Assembly (NCBI GenBank): GCA_016709305.1
Contig: JADJNA010000028.1
Span: 1-56,844 of the forward strand
Source of the DNA: Candidatus Villigracilis saccharophilus
Lineage (GTDB): Bacteria; Chloroflexota; Anaerolineae; Anaerolineales; Villigracilaceae
Reading direction: 5' to 3'
DNA length: 56,844 nt
A program made the translations under genes and the position numbers. Of this stretch, positions 45,779 to 53,965 are shown piece after piece. The notes beneath the pieces were generated by a model. That model worked only from the letters and a program-made list of their open reading frames with translations, did not search any database and was not told the DNA's origin. Positions within the stretch are counted from its first letter, which is position 1. Each line of letters starts with the position of its first letter.

Positions 45779-45970
45779 ATGAATGAACAAAAAGAAAAAG
45801 TTTGCCTGAATTGCGAACGCACGGATGCACAAGTCCCTTTGCTGCATTTGACATTCAAGGATGAAACAAAATATATTTGCGCACAATGTCTGCCTGTGTT
45901 GATCCATAAGACTCACACGCTGAAAGATAAATTACCCGGCATTGAGATCATTTCAGACAAGGCAGATTAA
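45779..45970 (+). CDS. Small zinc-ribbon protein
   Basis: The 63-residue product has two CxxC pairs, CLNC near residue 9 and CAQC near 41, spaced as in a zinc ribbon, with a short C-terminal tail. I place the start at 45779 (MNEQKEK), preceded by GGAGAAA. A longer in-frame form would run into the upstream repeat. It has no known function; murJ follows after 20 nt, and co-transcription is likely. Confidence 0.75.
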   Translation: MNEQKEKVCLNCERTDAQVPLLHLTFKDETKYICAQCLPVLIHKTHTLKDKLPGIEIISDKAD

Positions 45971-45990
45971 TTTTTTAACCAGGTATGCCA

Positions 45991-47496
45991 ATGAATAAAT
46001 TATCGCGTCTTACCCGTAACTCATTGATCATCGCGTTCTTTTTTCTGATAGATAAAATTCTGGCCTTCGTGCGCACAGGGATCATCTCGCGCCAATATTC
46101 AGGGTCGGTGGAATTGCTGGATACTTTTAACGCCGCAAATAATCTGCCGGATGTTTTGTTCGCGCTCATCTCTGGCGGCGCGCTGGCAATGGCGTTCATT
46201 CCGTTGCTGACGGAGTATCTCACCACCAAGGACCGTGCCGCCGCATGGGATCTGTTTTCGCGCGTGGCGAACGTTGCATTTCTGGTGACAGGTTCATTCG
46301 CCATTCTGATCGCCATTTTTGCGCAACCCATTGTGGATGCGAAACTTGGCATCGCACCCGGCTTTGACGCAGAGCAACGCAAACTACTTGCTGAACTGAT
46401 GCGCTTGAATCTGATCGGCACAGTCATCTTTTCGATCAGCGGATTGGTGATGGCATCTTTGCAGGCGAATCAGCATTTTATTTTCCCCGCCATGGCGCCC
46501 AGCATGTACAACATCGGTCAGATCTTCGGCGCGATCTTTCTTGTGCCGCGTTACGGTGTGCATGGATTGGTGTATGGAGTCATCATCGGGGCGGTCATGC
46601 ACCTGCTCATTCAATTACCGATGCTGTTTAAGTTCGGCTTCCGCTGGACTCCATCTTTGAATCTGCGTCATACCGGATTGATCGAAGCCTTGAAATTAAT
46701 GGCGCCGCGTTTGTTGACCATGGGCGGGATCCAGATCATTGTTCTGGCGCGCGATAACCTGGCTTCACGGCTTGACCAGGTCGGCGCGGTAACATCGCTC
46801 ACATACGGCTGGATGATCATGCAAGTGCCTGAGACCATCCTTGGGACTGCCATCGCCACTGCGATGCTGCCCGCGCTTTCAGAGCTCGCGGCACACGGCG
46901 ACTGGGCAGGTTTCCGTTCAACGATAGAACGCGCCCTGCGGGTCTTGATCTCCCTTACCATCCCGATCGCGGCGGTCATGGCGGCGGGAATTCACCCGCT
47001 CGTGCGCGGGGTGTTCGGATTTGACGAAGCCACCTCCACGCTGATCACGTGGACAACACGCGCCTATTTAATGACATTGACAGGTTTCACCATCCACGAG
47101 ATCGCGGCTCGTTCATTCTATGCCCGCAAAGAACCGCTGTTCCCGCTTTACGCAGTGGGATTACGTCTGGTTATGTTTTTGGGAATCGGCATGATCGGAC
47201 TCACCTTCTTCAAGGATATCGGTGCGCCGATCATTGCGTTCGCAGAGATCGCGTTACTAATAGAAGCGATCATCCTTTTCGGATGGCTGTCCAAACGCAC
47301 ACATGAACCGATCCACGTGGGAAACTCAGTCATCAAAGGGTTAATCGCCGCGGTCATCGGAGGCGTGACAGCTTACAGTATCGCAGTATACGCGCCCGGC
47401 GGAGCGATCTCCACCGCTTTGCTGGGAATGGTCGTCGGTGGAGTCATCGCGCTGGCGATCGTCTGGTCGGATGCGAAGCAGGTTTTTAATCTATAA
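45991..47496 (+). CDS. murJ: Lipid II flippase MurJ (MviN)
   Basis: MurJ moves lipid II across the membrane for peptidoglycan synthesis. The protein of about 501 residues is very hydrophobic with about 14 helices, as expected, and contains family segments such as FIPLLTEYL, the Asn-Gly-Gln-type SMYNIGQIFGA and RSFYARKEPLFPL. I use the ATG at 45991 because AGG lies 8 nt before it; the ATG at 45985 is too close to that site. Its presence fits a cell with peptidoglycan. Confidence 0.94.
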   Translation: MNKLSRLTRNSLIIAFFFLIDKILAFVRTGIISRQYSGSVELLDTFNAANNLPDVLFALISGGALAMAFIPLLTEYLTTKDRAAAWDLFSRVANVAFLVTGSFAILIAIFAQPIVDAKLGIAPGFDAEQRKLLAELMRLNLIGTVIFSISGLVMASLQANQHFIFPAMAPSMYNIGQIFGAIFLVPRYGVHGLVYGVIIGAVMHLLIQLPMLFKFGFRWTPSLNLRHTGLIEALKLMAPRLLTMGGIQIIVLARDNLASRLDQVGAVTSLTYGWMIMQVPETILGTAIATAMLPALSELAAHGDWAGFRSTIERALRVLISLTIPIAAVMAAGIHPLVRGVFGFDEATSTLITWTTRAYLMTLTGFTIHEIAARSFYARKEPLFPLYAVGLRLVMFLGIGMIGLTFFKDIGAPIIAFAEIALLIEAIILFGWLSKRTHEPIHVGNSVIKGLIAAVIGGVTAYSIAVYAPGGAISTALLGMVVGGVIALAIVWSDAKQVFNL

Positions 47497-47645
47497 GGGT
47501 TTGGATAAACAAGTGCTCTCGTCGCCATCCACAGGATGCTTCACAAAGTACGCCGCCTTGAGCGGAGGATTTAATTGACTTTGCACGAGATCCATTGTTT
47601 GGATGAACAGAAAATAAGAAAAAATTTGAAGGTTCAATAGGGAAG

Positions 47646-47651
47646 TATAAT
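47646..47651 (+). promoter_or_regulatory. TATAAT just before the TPR-like gene start
   Basis: A perfect TATAAT ends 7 nt before the ATG at 47659, with no ribosome site and no good -35 box. It is a candidate leaderless promoter. Confidence 0.45.
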
Positions 47652-47658
47652 TATCAGC

Positions 47659-48708
47659 ATGTCAGAACAATTAGAAAATACACAATCTCAAAAAACCGTT
47701 GAATTAGACGACACCCAACCGATCAAACCGATCAAGAAACCATCCCGTTGGCGTGCCGCACTCGTTAGCATTTTGGGTTTCCTGCTGTTGGTCGGGCTGG
47801 GCGCATTCAGTGGATATTCTTCTGGAGTCAATCAACGCGTACAAGCGGAAGAGTCCATCACATCACAGCAGCTCTCCGAGCAATTTTCATTCGCATTGGT
47901 GGATATTGAATTTGGGCGGTATGACAACGCAAAACAACGCCTGCAGTACATTATCTCGAAAGACCCGGGGTACCCCGGTGTCCAGCAGAAACTGACAGAA
48001 GTGCTGGTAGTGAGTTCCATTCCAACGAGTACGCCAGTGCCCACACTCACCTCCACGCCCGATTTCAGCGGAGCCGAGAGCGCCTTTCAACGCGCGCAGC
48101 AGCTCATTAACGCTCAAGATTGGCCCGGCGCCCTGGGCGCGCTGGATACCATCCGCAAACTTGACCCCACTTACAATACCGCTCAAGTAGACGGCATGTA
48201 TTACTTTGCCCTGCGAAATTACGGCTTCGATCTCATCACCAAACAAGGCAATCTCGAAGGCGGCATCTATCACCTGACACTTGCCGAGCGCTTCGGACCG
48301 CTGGACAACACCGCGATCGGACTGCGTGAGGGTGCGCGCATGTACATCACCGGGGCAAGCTTTTGGGAATTGGATTGGCCGCAAGCGGTCAATTATTTCG
48401 CTCAGGTCGGCATTGGCTGGCCGTCTTTATGGGACGGCACCATGACCGCCTCGCAGCGCTATTACATCGCCTCGATGCGCTATGGCGATGAGCTTTTCAA
48501 TCAACAAAAATTTTGCGCCGCCGAGGAACAATATTCTCACGCGCTGGCAATAGGTGCCCTGGACAATATTTCGGACGGCAATGCCGCTGAAGCTTATATT
48601 CAATGCCACCCTCCGACTGCCACACTGGAAATCATCCCAACGGCCACGATCGACCCGGCTTTGCTCGCCACTCCGACTGAAACGCCAATAACAGCGCCTG
48701 TACCCTGA
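47659..48708 (+). CDS. Membrane-anchored TPR-like protein
   Basis: The 349-residue protein has a charged cytosolic start (ELDDTQPIKPIKKPSRWR), one membrane helix (about 33-55) and an outside region made of helical repeats. Segments such as FALVDIEFGRYDNAKQRLQYIISKDP, FQRAQQLINAQDWPGALGALDTI and FCAAEEQYSHALAI are TPR-like. Between them are Thr-Pro linkers typical of this genome. The function is not recognised; a role in envelope assembly is only suggested by murJ upstream and the CopD-like gene downstream. Confidence 0.75.
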   Translation: MSEQLENTQSQKTVELDDTQPIKPIKKPSRWRAALVSILGFLLLVGLGAFSGYSSGVNQRVQAEESITSQQLSEQFSFALVDIEFGRYDNAKQRLQYIISKDPGYPGVQQKLTEVLVVSSIPTSTPVPTLTSTPDFSGAESAFQRAQQLINAQDWPGALGALDTIRKLDPTYNTAQVDGMYYFALRNYGFDLITKQGNLEGGIYHLTLAERFGPLDNTAIGLREGARMYITGASFWELDWPQAVNYFAQVGIGWPSLWDGTMTASQRYYIASMRYGDELFNQQKFCAAEEQYSHALAIGALDNISDGNAAEAYIQCHPPTATLEIIPTATIDPALLATPTETPITAPVP

Positions 48709-48710
48709 TC

Positions 48711-49220
48711 ATGCCCATACCTCCTTCCTGGGTGATGGCGGTCTTCTTCTGGATGCACATGCTGGCGACAGTCACGTGGATAGGAAGCCTCGCCGCCATT
48801 AATCTGCTTGTCCTGCCCGCCTCGCAACGGACCTTGAAGCTGGCCGACCAACTCAGCTTTATCGCCGCCCTTCAAAAGAGACTCGAACCGCTGGCATGGT
48901 TCAGCATGGGATTATTGGTGGTGACAGGGTTATTCCAAATGAGCGCGAATCCGCATTACGATGGATTCCTCTCGACCAGCACGCAATGGTCCCTGGCAAT
49001 TCTGATTAAGCACAGTTTGTCGGCAATCATGGCGGTGGTCAGCGCCATCCAAACATGGGAAGTCCTGCCCGCCATTCATCGCACATTGATGAAGAAAGAA
49101 AATGCCAAAGCGGATGAACTTGCCAGGCTGCAAAAACGCGAAGTGATCCTGCTAAGAACCAACCTGTTACTTTCCGCGCTGATACTCGGTGCGACAGCAT
49201 TTGCAAGAGCCGCATTATAG
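48711..49220 (+). CDS. CopD-family membrane protein
   Basis: The 169-residue protein has four hydrophobic helices. The first, with FFWMHMLATVTWIGSLAAINLLVLPA, holds the conserved His and Trp-Ile-Gly seen in CopD/DUF2269-like proteins, which are often thought to bind heme or copper. Another His stands in the third helix (LIKHSLSAIMAVVSAI). It starts 2 nt after the TPR-like gene stop, so it is likely co-translated. A terminator follows. Confidence 0.78.
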   Translation: MPIPPSWVMAVFFWMHMLATVTWIGSLAAINLLVLPASQRTLKLADQLSFIAALQKRLEPLAWFSMGLLVVTGLFQMSANPHYDGFLSTSTQWSLAILIKHSLSAIMAVVSAIQTWEVLPAIHRTLMKKENAKADELARLQKREVILLRTNLLLSALILGATAFARAAL

Positions 49221-49227
49221 AAATAAA

Positions 49228-49259
49228 AAAAAGCCGCTACAAAAAAGTAACGGCTTTTT
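49228..49259. terminator. Bidirectional terminator between CopD-like and SH3 genes
   Basis: AAAAAGCCG-C-TAC pairs with GTA-A-CGGCTTTTT around A6, giving T-rich ends on both strands for the two convergent genes. Confidence 0.8.
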
Positions 49260-49274
49260 GATTCGAATTTTATT

Positions 49275-49753
49275 TTACGGGGAAGGGACAACTGCCAGAA
49301 AATCCGCAGCGGACCAGCCAGCACGGGTCTCATCATACGGGGCAACGAGATACCACCAGGTATATCCATCAGCGACCTGCGGACCATCCTTCACAAGAAA
49401 GACTTCCGCTTCATCTCCGCGAAAAACAGTTTCAGCATTCAAGCCCGGTAACGCGCGGATGCGCAGTCCCTGTCCTTCGGTGCCGGTGATCTGTGCATAG
49501 CCGCCAATGCCGATGGTATTTGCCGCGAGCGTGGGCGTGGCAATTAACGGATCATTGGTGGGCACGACCGTGACATTGGGAGTATGCGTCGGGGCGGGAA
49601 TCATGGTCAAGTCGGCGGGGGGGCAAACCCAACCTCAGGAGAGAAGCGCGGAGATGTCCAGCCGATAAAGATCAGGGTGATGATCAGCAACAGCCCGGCA
49701 ACTGCCAGAATGCCGAGGATCACATAGCGGTTTAAATAAGGGCGTAAGTCCAT
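49275..49753 (-). CDS. Membrane-anchored SH3-domain protein, frameshifted at a C7 run
   Basis: Two frames encode one protein. The first (ATG at 49751-49753) gives MDLRPYLNRYVILGILAVAG and a membrane helix, then stops after GFAPPPT. The second, ending at 49275, gives a Thr-Pro linker and a bacterial SH3 domain (QGLRIRALPGLNAE, WWYLVAPYDETRAGWSAADFL). They meet at a run of seven C on the minus strand (about 49618-49624). One more C would fuse them as FAPPADLTMIPAPT. A sequencing undercall or a phase-variable tract are both possible. The gene starts 4 nt after the DagK-like gene stop. Confidence 0.7.
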
Positions 49754-49757
49754 TGAT

Positions 49758-50702
49758 CTATCTCTTTGGGTCTTTCAACAATTGTAAAGCATCTTTTGGC
49801 ATGAGCACTTTCAACGCGCGATGCAAAGTTTTGATCTCGGCTTTATTGCCGCCAAGCACAGGGTCGCCATCCACTTGAATATTGAAAGCCGCGTCCGATT
49901 CAACCCGCGCAGTGTGGAATGGCAGGCAGCGCGCCTGATCGGATGTGAGATGACGGCCTGCCACAAGATCAAAAAAGTGACGCAGCGCATCCGCGAGGCT
50001 GTCACCACTTAAGAGCCACATATCCATTTCGCCGTCGTCGAGCAGCGCGTTCGGTGAGATCAACGACATGCCGCCCGCGTAATGGCGGATGTTGGTCGCG
50101 ACCGCAACAAGATAATGCCCTTCTATAAATTCGCCATCGGTCCACACGCGCAGGTCAAGCCCATGCCAGAAGGTGGCTTCCCAAACTGTGGTTGCAAAAA
50201 AATGCGGAACGGACAAATGTTTAAAGTACCGGGGACGCGGTTCGATCTTGTGGATGGTCTGCGCATCCAACCCAACACCAGCCCACAACAAAAATGGCCG
50301 GTCGTTACAGAGACCAATATCCACATACTGCGGCTCGACATTCGCCAGCAGTTCTGCATTTTCGCGCAAGGCACGCCACTGGAACCAGCTAAAAGGTTTT
50401 TGTCCCTGCTCCAGCGCCCAGACATTGGTTGTGCCGGCCGGAAGCACGGCCAGCGCGGTCTCTGTGTTGATCAATCCGCTCGCCACCTGACCAACTGTCC
50501 CGTCGCCGCCAATGGCGAAGACCGCGTCGTATTTTTCGCTGGCCGCCTGATGGGCGGTCTGCGTCGCATGGGTTCCGCTTAAGGTCTCGGCGATCTCCAT
50601 GCTCCAGCCCGCGTGTTTCAGCGGATGGATAATTCCATGCACAAAACGTCCCACGGGATATCGCCCCGCGGTTGGATTGTAGAGTAGCAGTCCCTTTCGC
50701 AT
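49758..50702 (-). CDS. Diacylglycerol kinase family lipid kinase (DagK/YegS type)
   Basis: The 314-residue soluble kinase begins LLLYNPTAGR and has the nucleotide-binding GGDGTVGQVASGLI with the Gly-Gly-Asp-Gly-Thr core, and LPAGTTNVWALE, all typical of the family. It phosphorylates diacylglycerol or a related lipid, linking to phospholipid turnover. The SH3-domain gene starts right after its stop, so the pair may be an envelope-related operon. Confidence 0.92.
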   Translation of the reverse strand: MRKGLLLYNPTAGRYPVGRFVHGIIHPLKHAGWSMEIAETLSGTHATQTAHQAASEKYDAVFAIGGDGTVGQVASGLINTETALAVLPAGTTNVWALEQGQKPFSWFQWRALRENAELLANVEPQYVDIGLCNDRPFLLWAGVGLDAQTIHKIEPRPRYFKHLSVPHFFATTVWEATFWHGLDLRVWTDGEFIEGHYLVAVATNIRHYAGGMSLISPNALLDDGEMDMWLLSGDSLADALRHFFDLVAGRHLTSDQARCLPFHTARVESDAAFNIQVDGDPVLGGNKAEIKTLHRALKVLMPKDALQLLKDPKR

Positions 50703-50856
50703 GGCGAAGATTATACCTGAGGGGATTCTTTATCATGTCATTAAGAGGCGCTCTTTCTCTTTGCCGAAACAATCTCCCGTAATTTCTGGATTGATCTTCC
50801 AGAGAGAACTTAGTGCTCTTTACCTGCTATGATAAAATGATGAAAATAGGTAAATT

Positions 50857-51153
50857 ATGGATGTAAAAACCTTGCTCGCAACCCGCCGAAAAGAAATCCT
50901 TGAAATTGCCGCTCGTAATGGCGCGGTCAATGTGCGCGTGTTTGGGTCGGTGGCGCGCGGAGATAGCAGACCTGACAGCGATATTGACTTCCTTGTCAAC
51001 TTGGAACCGGGACGCAGTTTAATGGATTTAGCGCGGCTCTTGCGTGAATTGCATACCCTGCTTGGCTATCCTGTGGATGTAATGACAGAAGCGGGATTAC
51101 GTTCGCGGATTAAGCCACAGGTATTAAGGATGCGCGTCCGTTATGAGAAGTGA
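50857..51153 (+). CDS. mntA: MntA-like antitoxin nucleotidyltransferase
   Basis: The 98-residue protein has the minimal nucleotidyltransferase motif GSVARGD...SDIDFLV, with Gly30-Ser31 and metal Asp42 and Asp44. In MntA/HepT (type VII) systems this enzyme adds AMP to the HEPN toxin to silence it; that reaction is known from the family, not seen here. It overlaps hepT by 11 nt. Upstream is an AT-rich stretch with TATGAT at about 50825-50830 and AGG before the ATG. Confidence 0.9.
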   Translation: MDVKTLLATRRKEILEIAARNGAVNVRVFGSVARGDSRPDSDIDFLVNLEPGRSLMDLARLLRELHTLLGYPVDVMTEAGLRSRIKPQVLRMRVRYEK

Positions 51154-51475
51154 ACGCGAACGATTGCTGGATATACTCGAAGCCATTGAGCGTATCGAGA
51201 AATATGCGGAAGAGGGAAAAGATGCTTTTAATGCGGATGAACTTATCCAAACATGGATAGTCCATCATATTACGATCATTGGCGAAGCCTGCCGTTCTTT
51301 GCCGGATGACTTTCAAGCGCGCTATGCCAATGTCCCCTGGGCGGATATTATTGGGATGCGAAACATTCTTGTCCACCACTATTTTGGAATTGACACAGAA
51401 GCCGTCTGGTCAGTGGTGGTACGTGATATACCCGAATTAAAACTAAACATCCAAGTGATCGTGAAGAATATTTAG
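51143..51475 (+). CDS. hepT: HepT-like HEPN toxin (DUF86)
   Basis: The 110-residue all-helical protein has the HEPN ribonuclease motif R-x4-H-x-Y: Arg73, His78 and Tyr80 in MRNILVHHYFGID. The Tyr is the residue AMPylated by MntA in characterised systems. Other conserved blocks are IVHHITIIGEACRSLP and WADIIGM. The 11-nt overlap with mntA gives coupled translation, usual for these pairs. Confidence 0.9.
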   Translation: MRSERERLLDILEAIERIEKYAEEGKDAFNADELIQTWIVHHITIIGEACRSLPDDFQARYANVPWADIIGMRNILVHHYFGIDTEAVWSVVVRDIPELKLNIQVIVKNI

Positions 51476-51503
51476 ATAAGTTCTGTTTGCTTGGGAGGAA
51501 AAG

Positions 51504-52526
51504 ATGACAATTGCTCAATCCTTAAAAGCGGAATTGTTCTTAATTTCTTTAATCCTATAAACCGCTTGCGGAGCACAACCCACTGTTGAACCAACACCAC
51601 CACCGACAGCTACTCAAATTATCAAGCCAACGGGAACAGCAACGGCGACCAACACGCCTGCTCCTTCTGAAACACCCACCCTCGAAGCGGGTATGACAGT
51701 GGAACAGAAAAAGGCATACCTCGAAGCTCACAAGATCCCTTATATCGTAAAGCCAAATGGCGAATTGCAGTTTGATTTTATGAAGATATACACAAATCCA
51801 GAAGAGATCCAAACAGTAGCCCCAGCAAGACTTGGCGCTGACTTAGCTGCAGCTGCAGTAGAGTGTGATGAAGAATTTCCAGAGCCTACATCGTACAAAC
51901 CAGATGCATATACACTTGTGCGATGGGGTGCTATACCTGACGATGACCAGCAACAGACACTCTATCAAACGTATATCATATCTGACGATTTCGCAGAAAC
52001 CATTTCGCCAGGTGAACCGCTTTGTGTCCGCACGACGACGATTGAAGGTCGGCCGTTCGCATTTTTTTACATGCGTTCACCGCTGACTGATCCCGAGCAG
52101 CTCAAACAAAATGGTGGTAAAGTCTTTATCACCTACTAGATTATGGAGAGCGGATACTCGTACGCTCCTTTACCCGAGAATGTTGATGTCATAACTTCAA
52201 TAGTTAGCGGAAGATTTCAATTTGCTTTGTCAAGTATCTTGGTAGATCCTGAAGTGCTCAAATCAGGACCTGAACCGGATATACAACGCCAACCAGCACT
52301 CATATATATATATGATATATGGCATGCATTGCATGCAAACTTCGATGCGCCTGATGGGCAAAACATGCTTAGATTACAAAGCGATGAACTATTGCAACCA
52401 CTCCTTGCTGGTCATGGATTCACCTCTGACATGCAGGGCGGTGTGTTTTATGGTTTTGCAATACGCCCGCCCGATGTGCGAGAGCGTGCATTTGTAGAAG
52501 CTCTCCCGTTTAAAGTGCAACCTTAA
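51504..52526 (+). pseudogene. Lipoprotein gene with two in-frame stop codons
   Basis: A GGAGG site precedes the ATG at 51504. The frame runs for 341 codons with no frameshift but has TAA at 51558-51560 and TAG at 52137-52139. The first sits in the signal peptide before Thr-Ala-Cys; changing that TAA to TTA would restore a lipobox LTAC. After it comes a Thr-Pro linker and a domain of no family I recognise (EQKKAYLEAHKIPYIVKPNGEL). After the TAG the same frame continues as SGYSYAPLPENVDVI. The piece 51693-52139 and the piece 52143-52526 are open frames alone. The area looks more AT-rich than its flanks. Confidence 0.6.
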
Positions 52527-52632
52527 ATGGTTTTTTTAGGATCAAACAAGAACATTTTCCTCGTATAGTGTCCCTATATCGAATCTCATAACATGCACTT
52601 TTTTCAATGTATGGATATGATACTCTTGTACT
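52527..52632 (+). other. Spacer before the small secreted peptide
   Basis: About 106 nt with no gene. A TATGAT at 52616-52621 lies 11 nt before the ATG at 52633; no convincing -35 box. Confidence 0.4.
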
Positions 52633-52803
52633 ATGCGGTGGCGATTGATCCTTTTTGTCCTATTATTGAGCTTACCCCTGCTGGTATTAAAAGCTCCGGC
52701 GTATGCACAGCATGATGCGCTCATGCCACTCCCGACCTCACAAGGTGGCTGTCACCTGAGTGTCTCGTTTGACGTTGCCTCCCGACCATCCTCACCCCGA
52801 TGA
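52633..52803 (+). CDS. Putative small secreted peptide (56 aa)
   Basis: The frame reads MRWRLILFVLLLSLPLLVLK, then APAYA followed by QHDALMPLPTSQ, ending at a TGA (52801-52803). Positive start, hydrophobic core and an AYA-Q site match a type I signal peptide, leaving about 31 residues with one Cys. No homologue is recognised and no ribosome site is visible, so it could be chance or a truncated gene. It ends 14 nt before the kinase start. Confidence 0.4.
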   Translation: MRWRLILFVLLLSLPLLVLKAPAYAQHDALMPLPTSQGGCHLSVSFDVASRPSSPR

Positions 52804-52817
52804 TATAATCCGACCCA

Positions 52818-53909
52818 ATGAACGAAGGGACTCTACTTAACGGTCGTTATCAACTGCTTGAAAAACTCGGCTCTGGCGGCATGGCTGAAGTTTTTCGCGC
52901 GCGCGATCCCATTCTGGATCGCATTGTCGCCATTAAAGTCCTGCGTCAGGATTATTCAAATAATCCGGAGTTTCAGGAACACTTCCGCACCGAAGCGCGC
53001 GCCGCCGCCAATCTTTCACACCCAAACATTGTCACCGTGCATGATTTCGGCTTTGCGGAGAATCTGCTCTTCATCGTCATGGAATATATCCCCGGCAAAG
53101 ACCTGAAACAGCTGATCCGCCAGCGTGGACGCTTTACGGTCGAAGCGGGCATCCCGCTCATCATTCAAGCCTGTGCCGGGCTGGGATATGCCCACCGCGC
53201 GGGACTTGTCCATTGTGACGTCAAGCCGCATAACATGCTGGTCTCACCCGACGGCCGTCTCAAGGTCACAGACTTTGGCATTGCCCGCGCCCTCGCCACC
53301 ATGATGCCTGACGAGAAAGCCGATGTGGTCTGGGGGTCGCCATTGTACTTTTCGCCGGAGCAGGCCCGCGGAGAAGCGCCCGCGCCCGCCTCCGATGTGT
53401 ACTCGCTCGGCGTGGTCATGTATGAGCTCTTGAGCGGCACAACACCGTTCACCGCCACCACCGCCGATGAACTTGCTCGGCTGCATGTGTCTGCGCGCCC
53501 GATCCCCATCCGCGAATACATTCCAGAAATTCCAACAGCGCTCGAAGAGATCATCACAAAAGTATTGTCCAAGGAACCTGCCGCGCGTTATCGCACCGCA
53601 GATCAACTCGGGCGGGTTCTGCAAAAATTTGGGACACAGCCCGATCTGCGAGCGCCCGAACTGGAAACTGCGGAGAGGATTCCGACCAAAGAAACGCCGC
53701 CTCCACCTCCGCCGCGGCTTGAACCCGCCAAACCAAGGTACATTCCGCCCGAGCCGACGCCTCCCGCTGACGAACCCGGACTTGCTTCCGCCTTCGATGA
53801 AATTGACTGGGTCTCTGTTGGACTCGGCCTCCTGGCAGTCGTGGCTGTCGGCGGACTGATCCCATTTTGGATGATGGTCTATTTCGCCTATAATCCGCCG
53901 CTTCCGTAA
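52818..53909 (+). CDS. Ser/Thr protein kinase with C-terminal membrane helix
   Basis: The 363 residues form a Hanks-type kinase (about 11-265) with GSGGMAEVFRARD, catalytic Lys40, the loop HCDVKPHN (132-139) and DFG at 152-154. The loop has Cys where most have Arg, a non-RD form found in some bacterial kinases. A Pro-rich linker (TPPPPPPRLEP) leads to one membrane helix near 335-357 with little beyond it, so there are no PASTA repeats or other outside sensor. TATAAT ends 8 nt before the ATG, and no ribosome site is visible. Confidence 0.92.
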   Translation: MNEGTLLNGRYQLLEKLGSGGMAEVFRARDPILDRIVAIKVLRQDYSNNPEFQEHFRTEARAAANLSHPNIVTVHDFGFAENLLFIVMEYIPGKDLKQLIRQRGRFTVEAGIPLIIQACAGLGYAHRAGLVHCDVKPHNMLVSPDGRLKVTDFGIARALATMMPDEKADVVWGSPLYFSPEQARGEAPAPASDVYSLGVVMYELLSGTTPFTATTADELARLHVSARPIPIREYIPEIPTALEEIITKVLSKEPAARYRTADQLGRVLQKFGTQPDLRAPELETAERIPTKETPPPPPPRLEPAKPRYIPPEPTPPADEPGLASAFDEIDWVSVGLGLLAVVAVGGLIPFWMMVYFAYNPPLP

Positions 53910-53919
53910 TTAAAGGTTC

Positions 53920-53956
53920 AGACCTGACAGGTTTTCAAAAACCTGTCAGGTCTTTT
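53920..53956 (+). terminator. Terminator after the kinase gene
   Basis: Sixteen-base arms AGACCTGACAGGTTTT and AAAACCTGTCAGGTCT meet with one base between them and are followed by TTTT. Confidence 0.85.
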
Positions 53957-53965
53957 GTCACATTT

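Noticed and set aside
52300..52335. AT-rich tandem (TATATATATATGATATAT) as a possible origin or recombination site
   Set aside because: It lies in the coding frame of the broken lipoprotein and has no DnaA boxes or other origin features.
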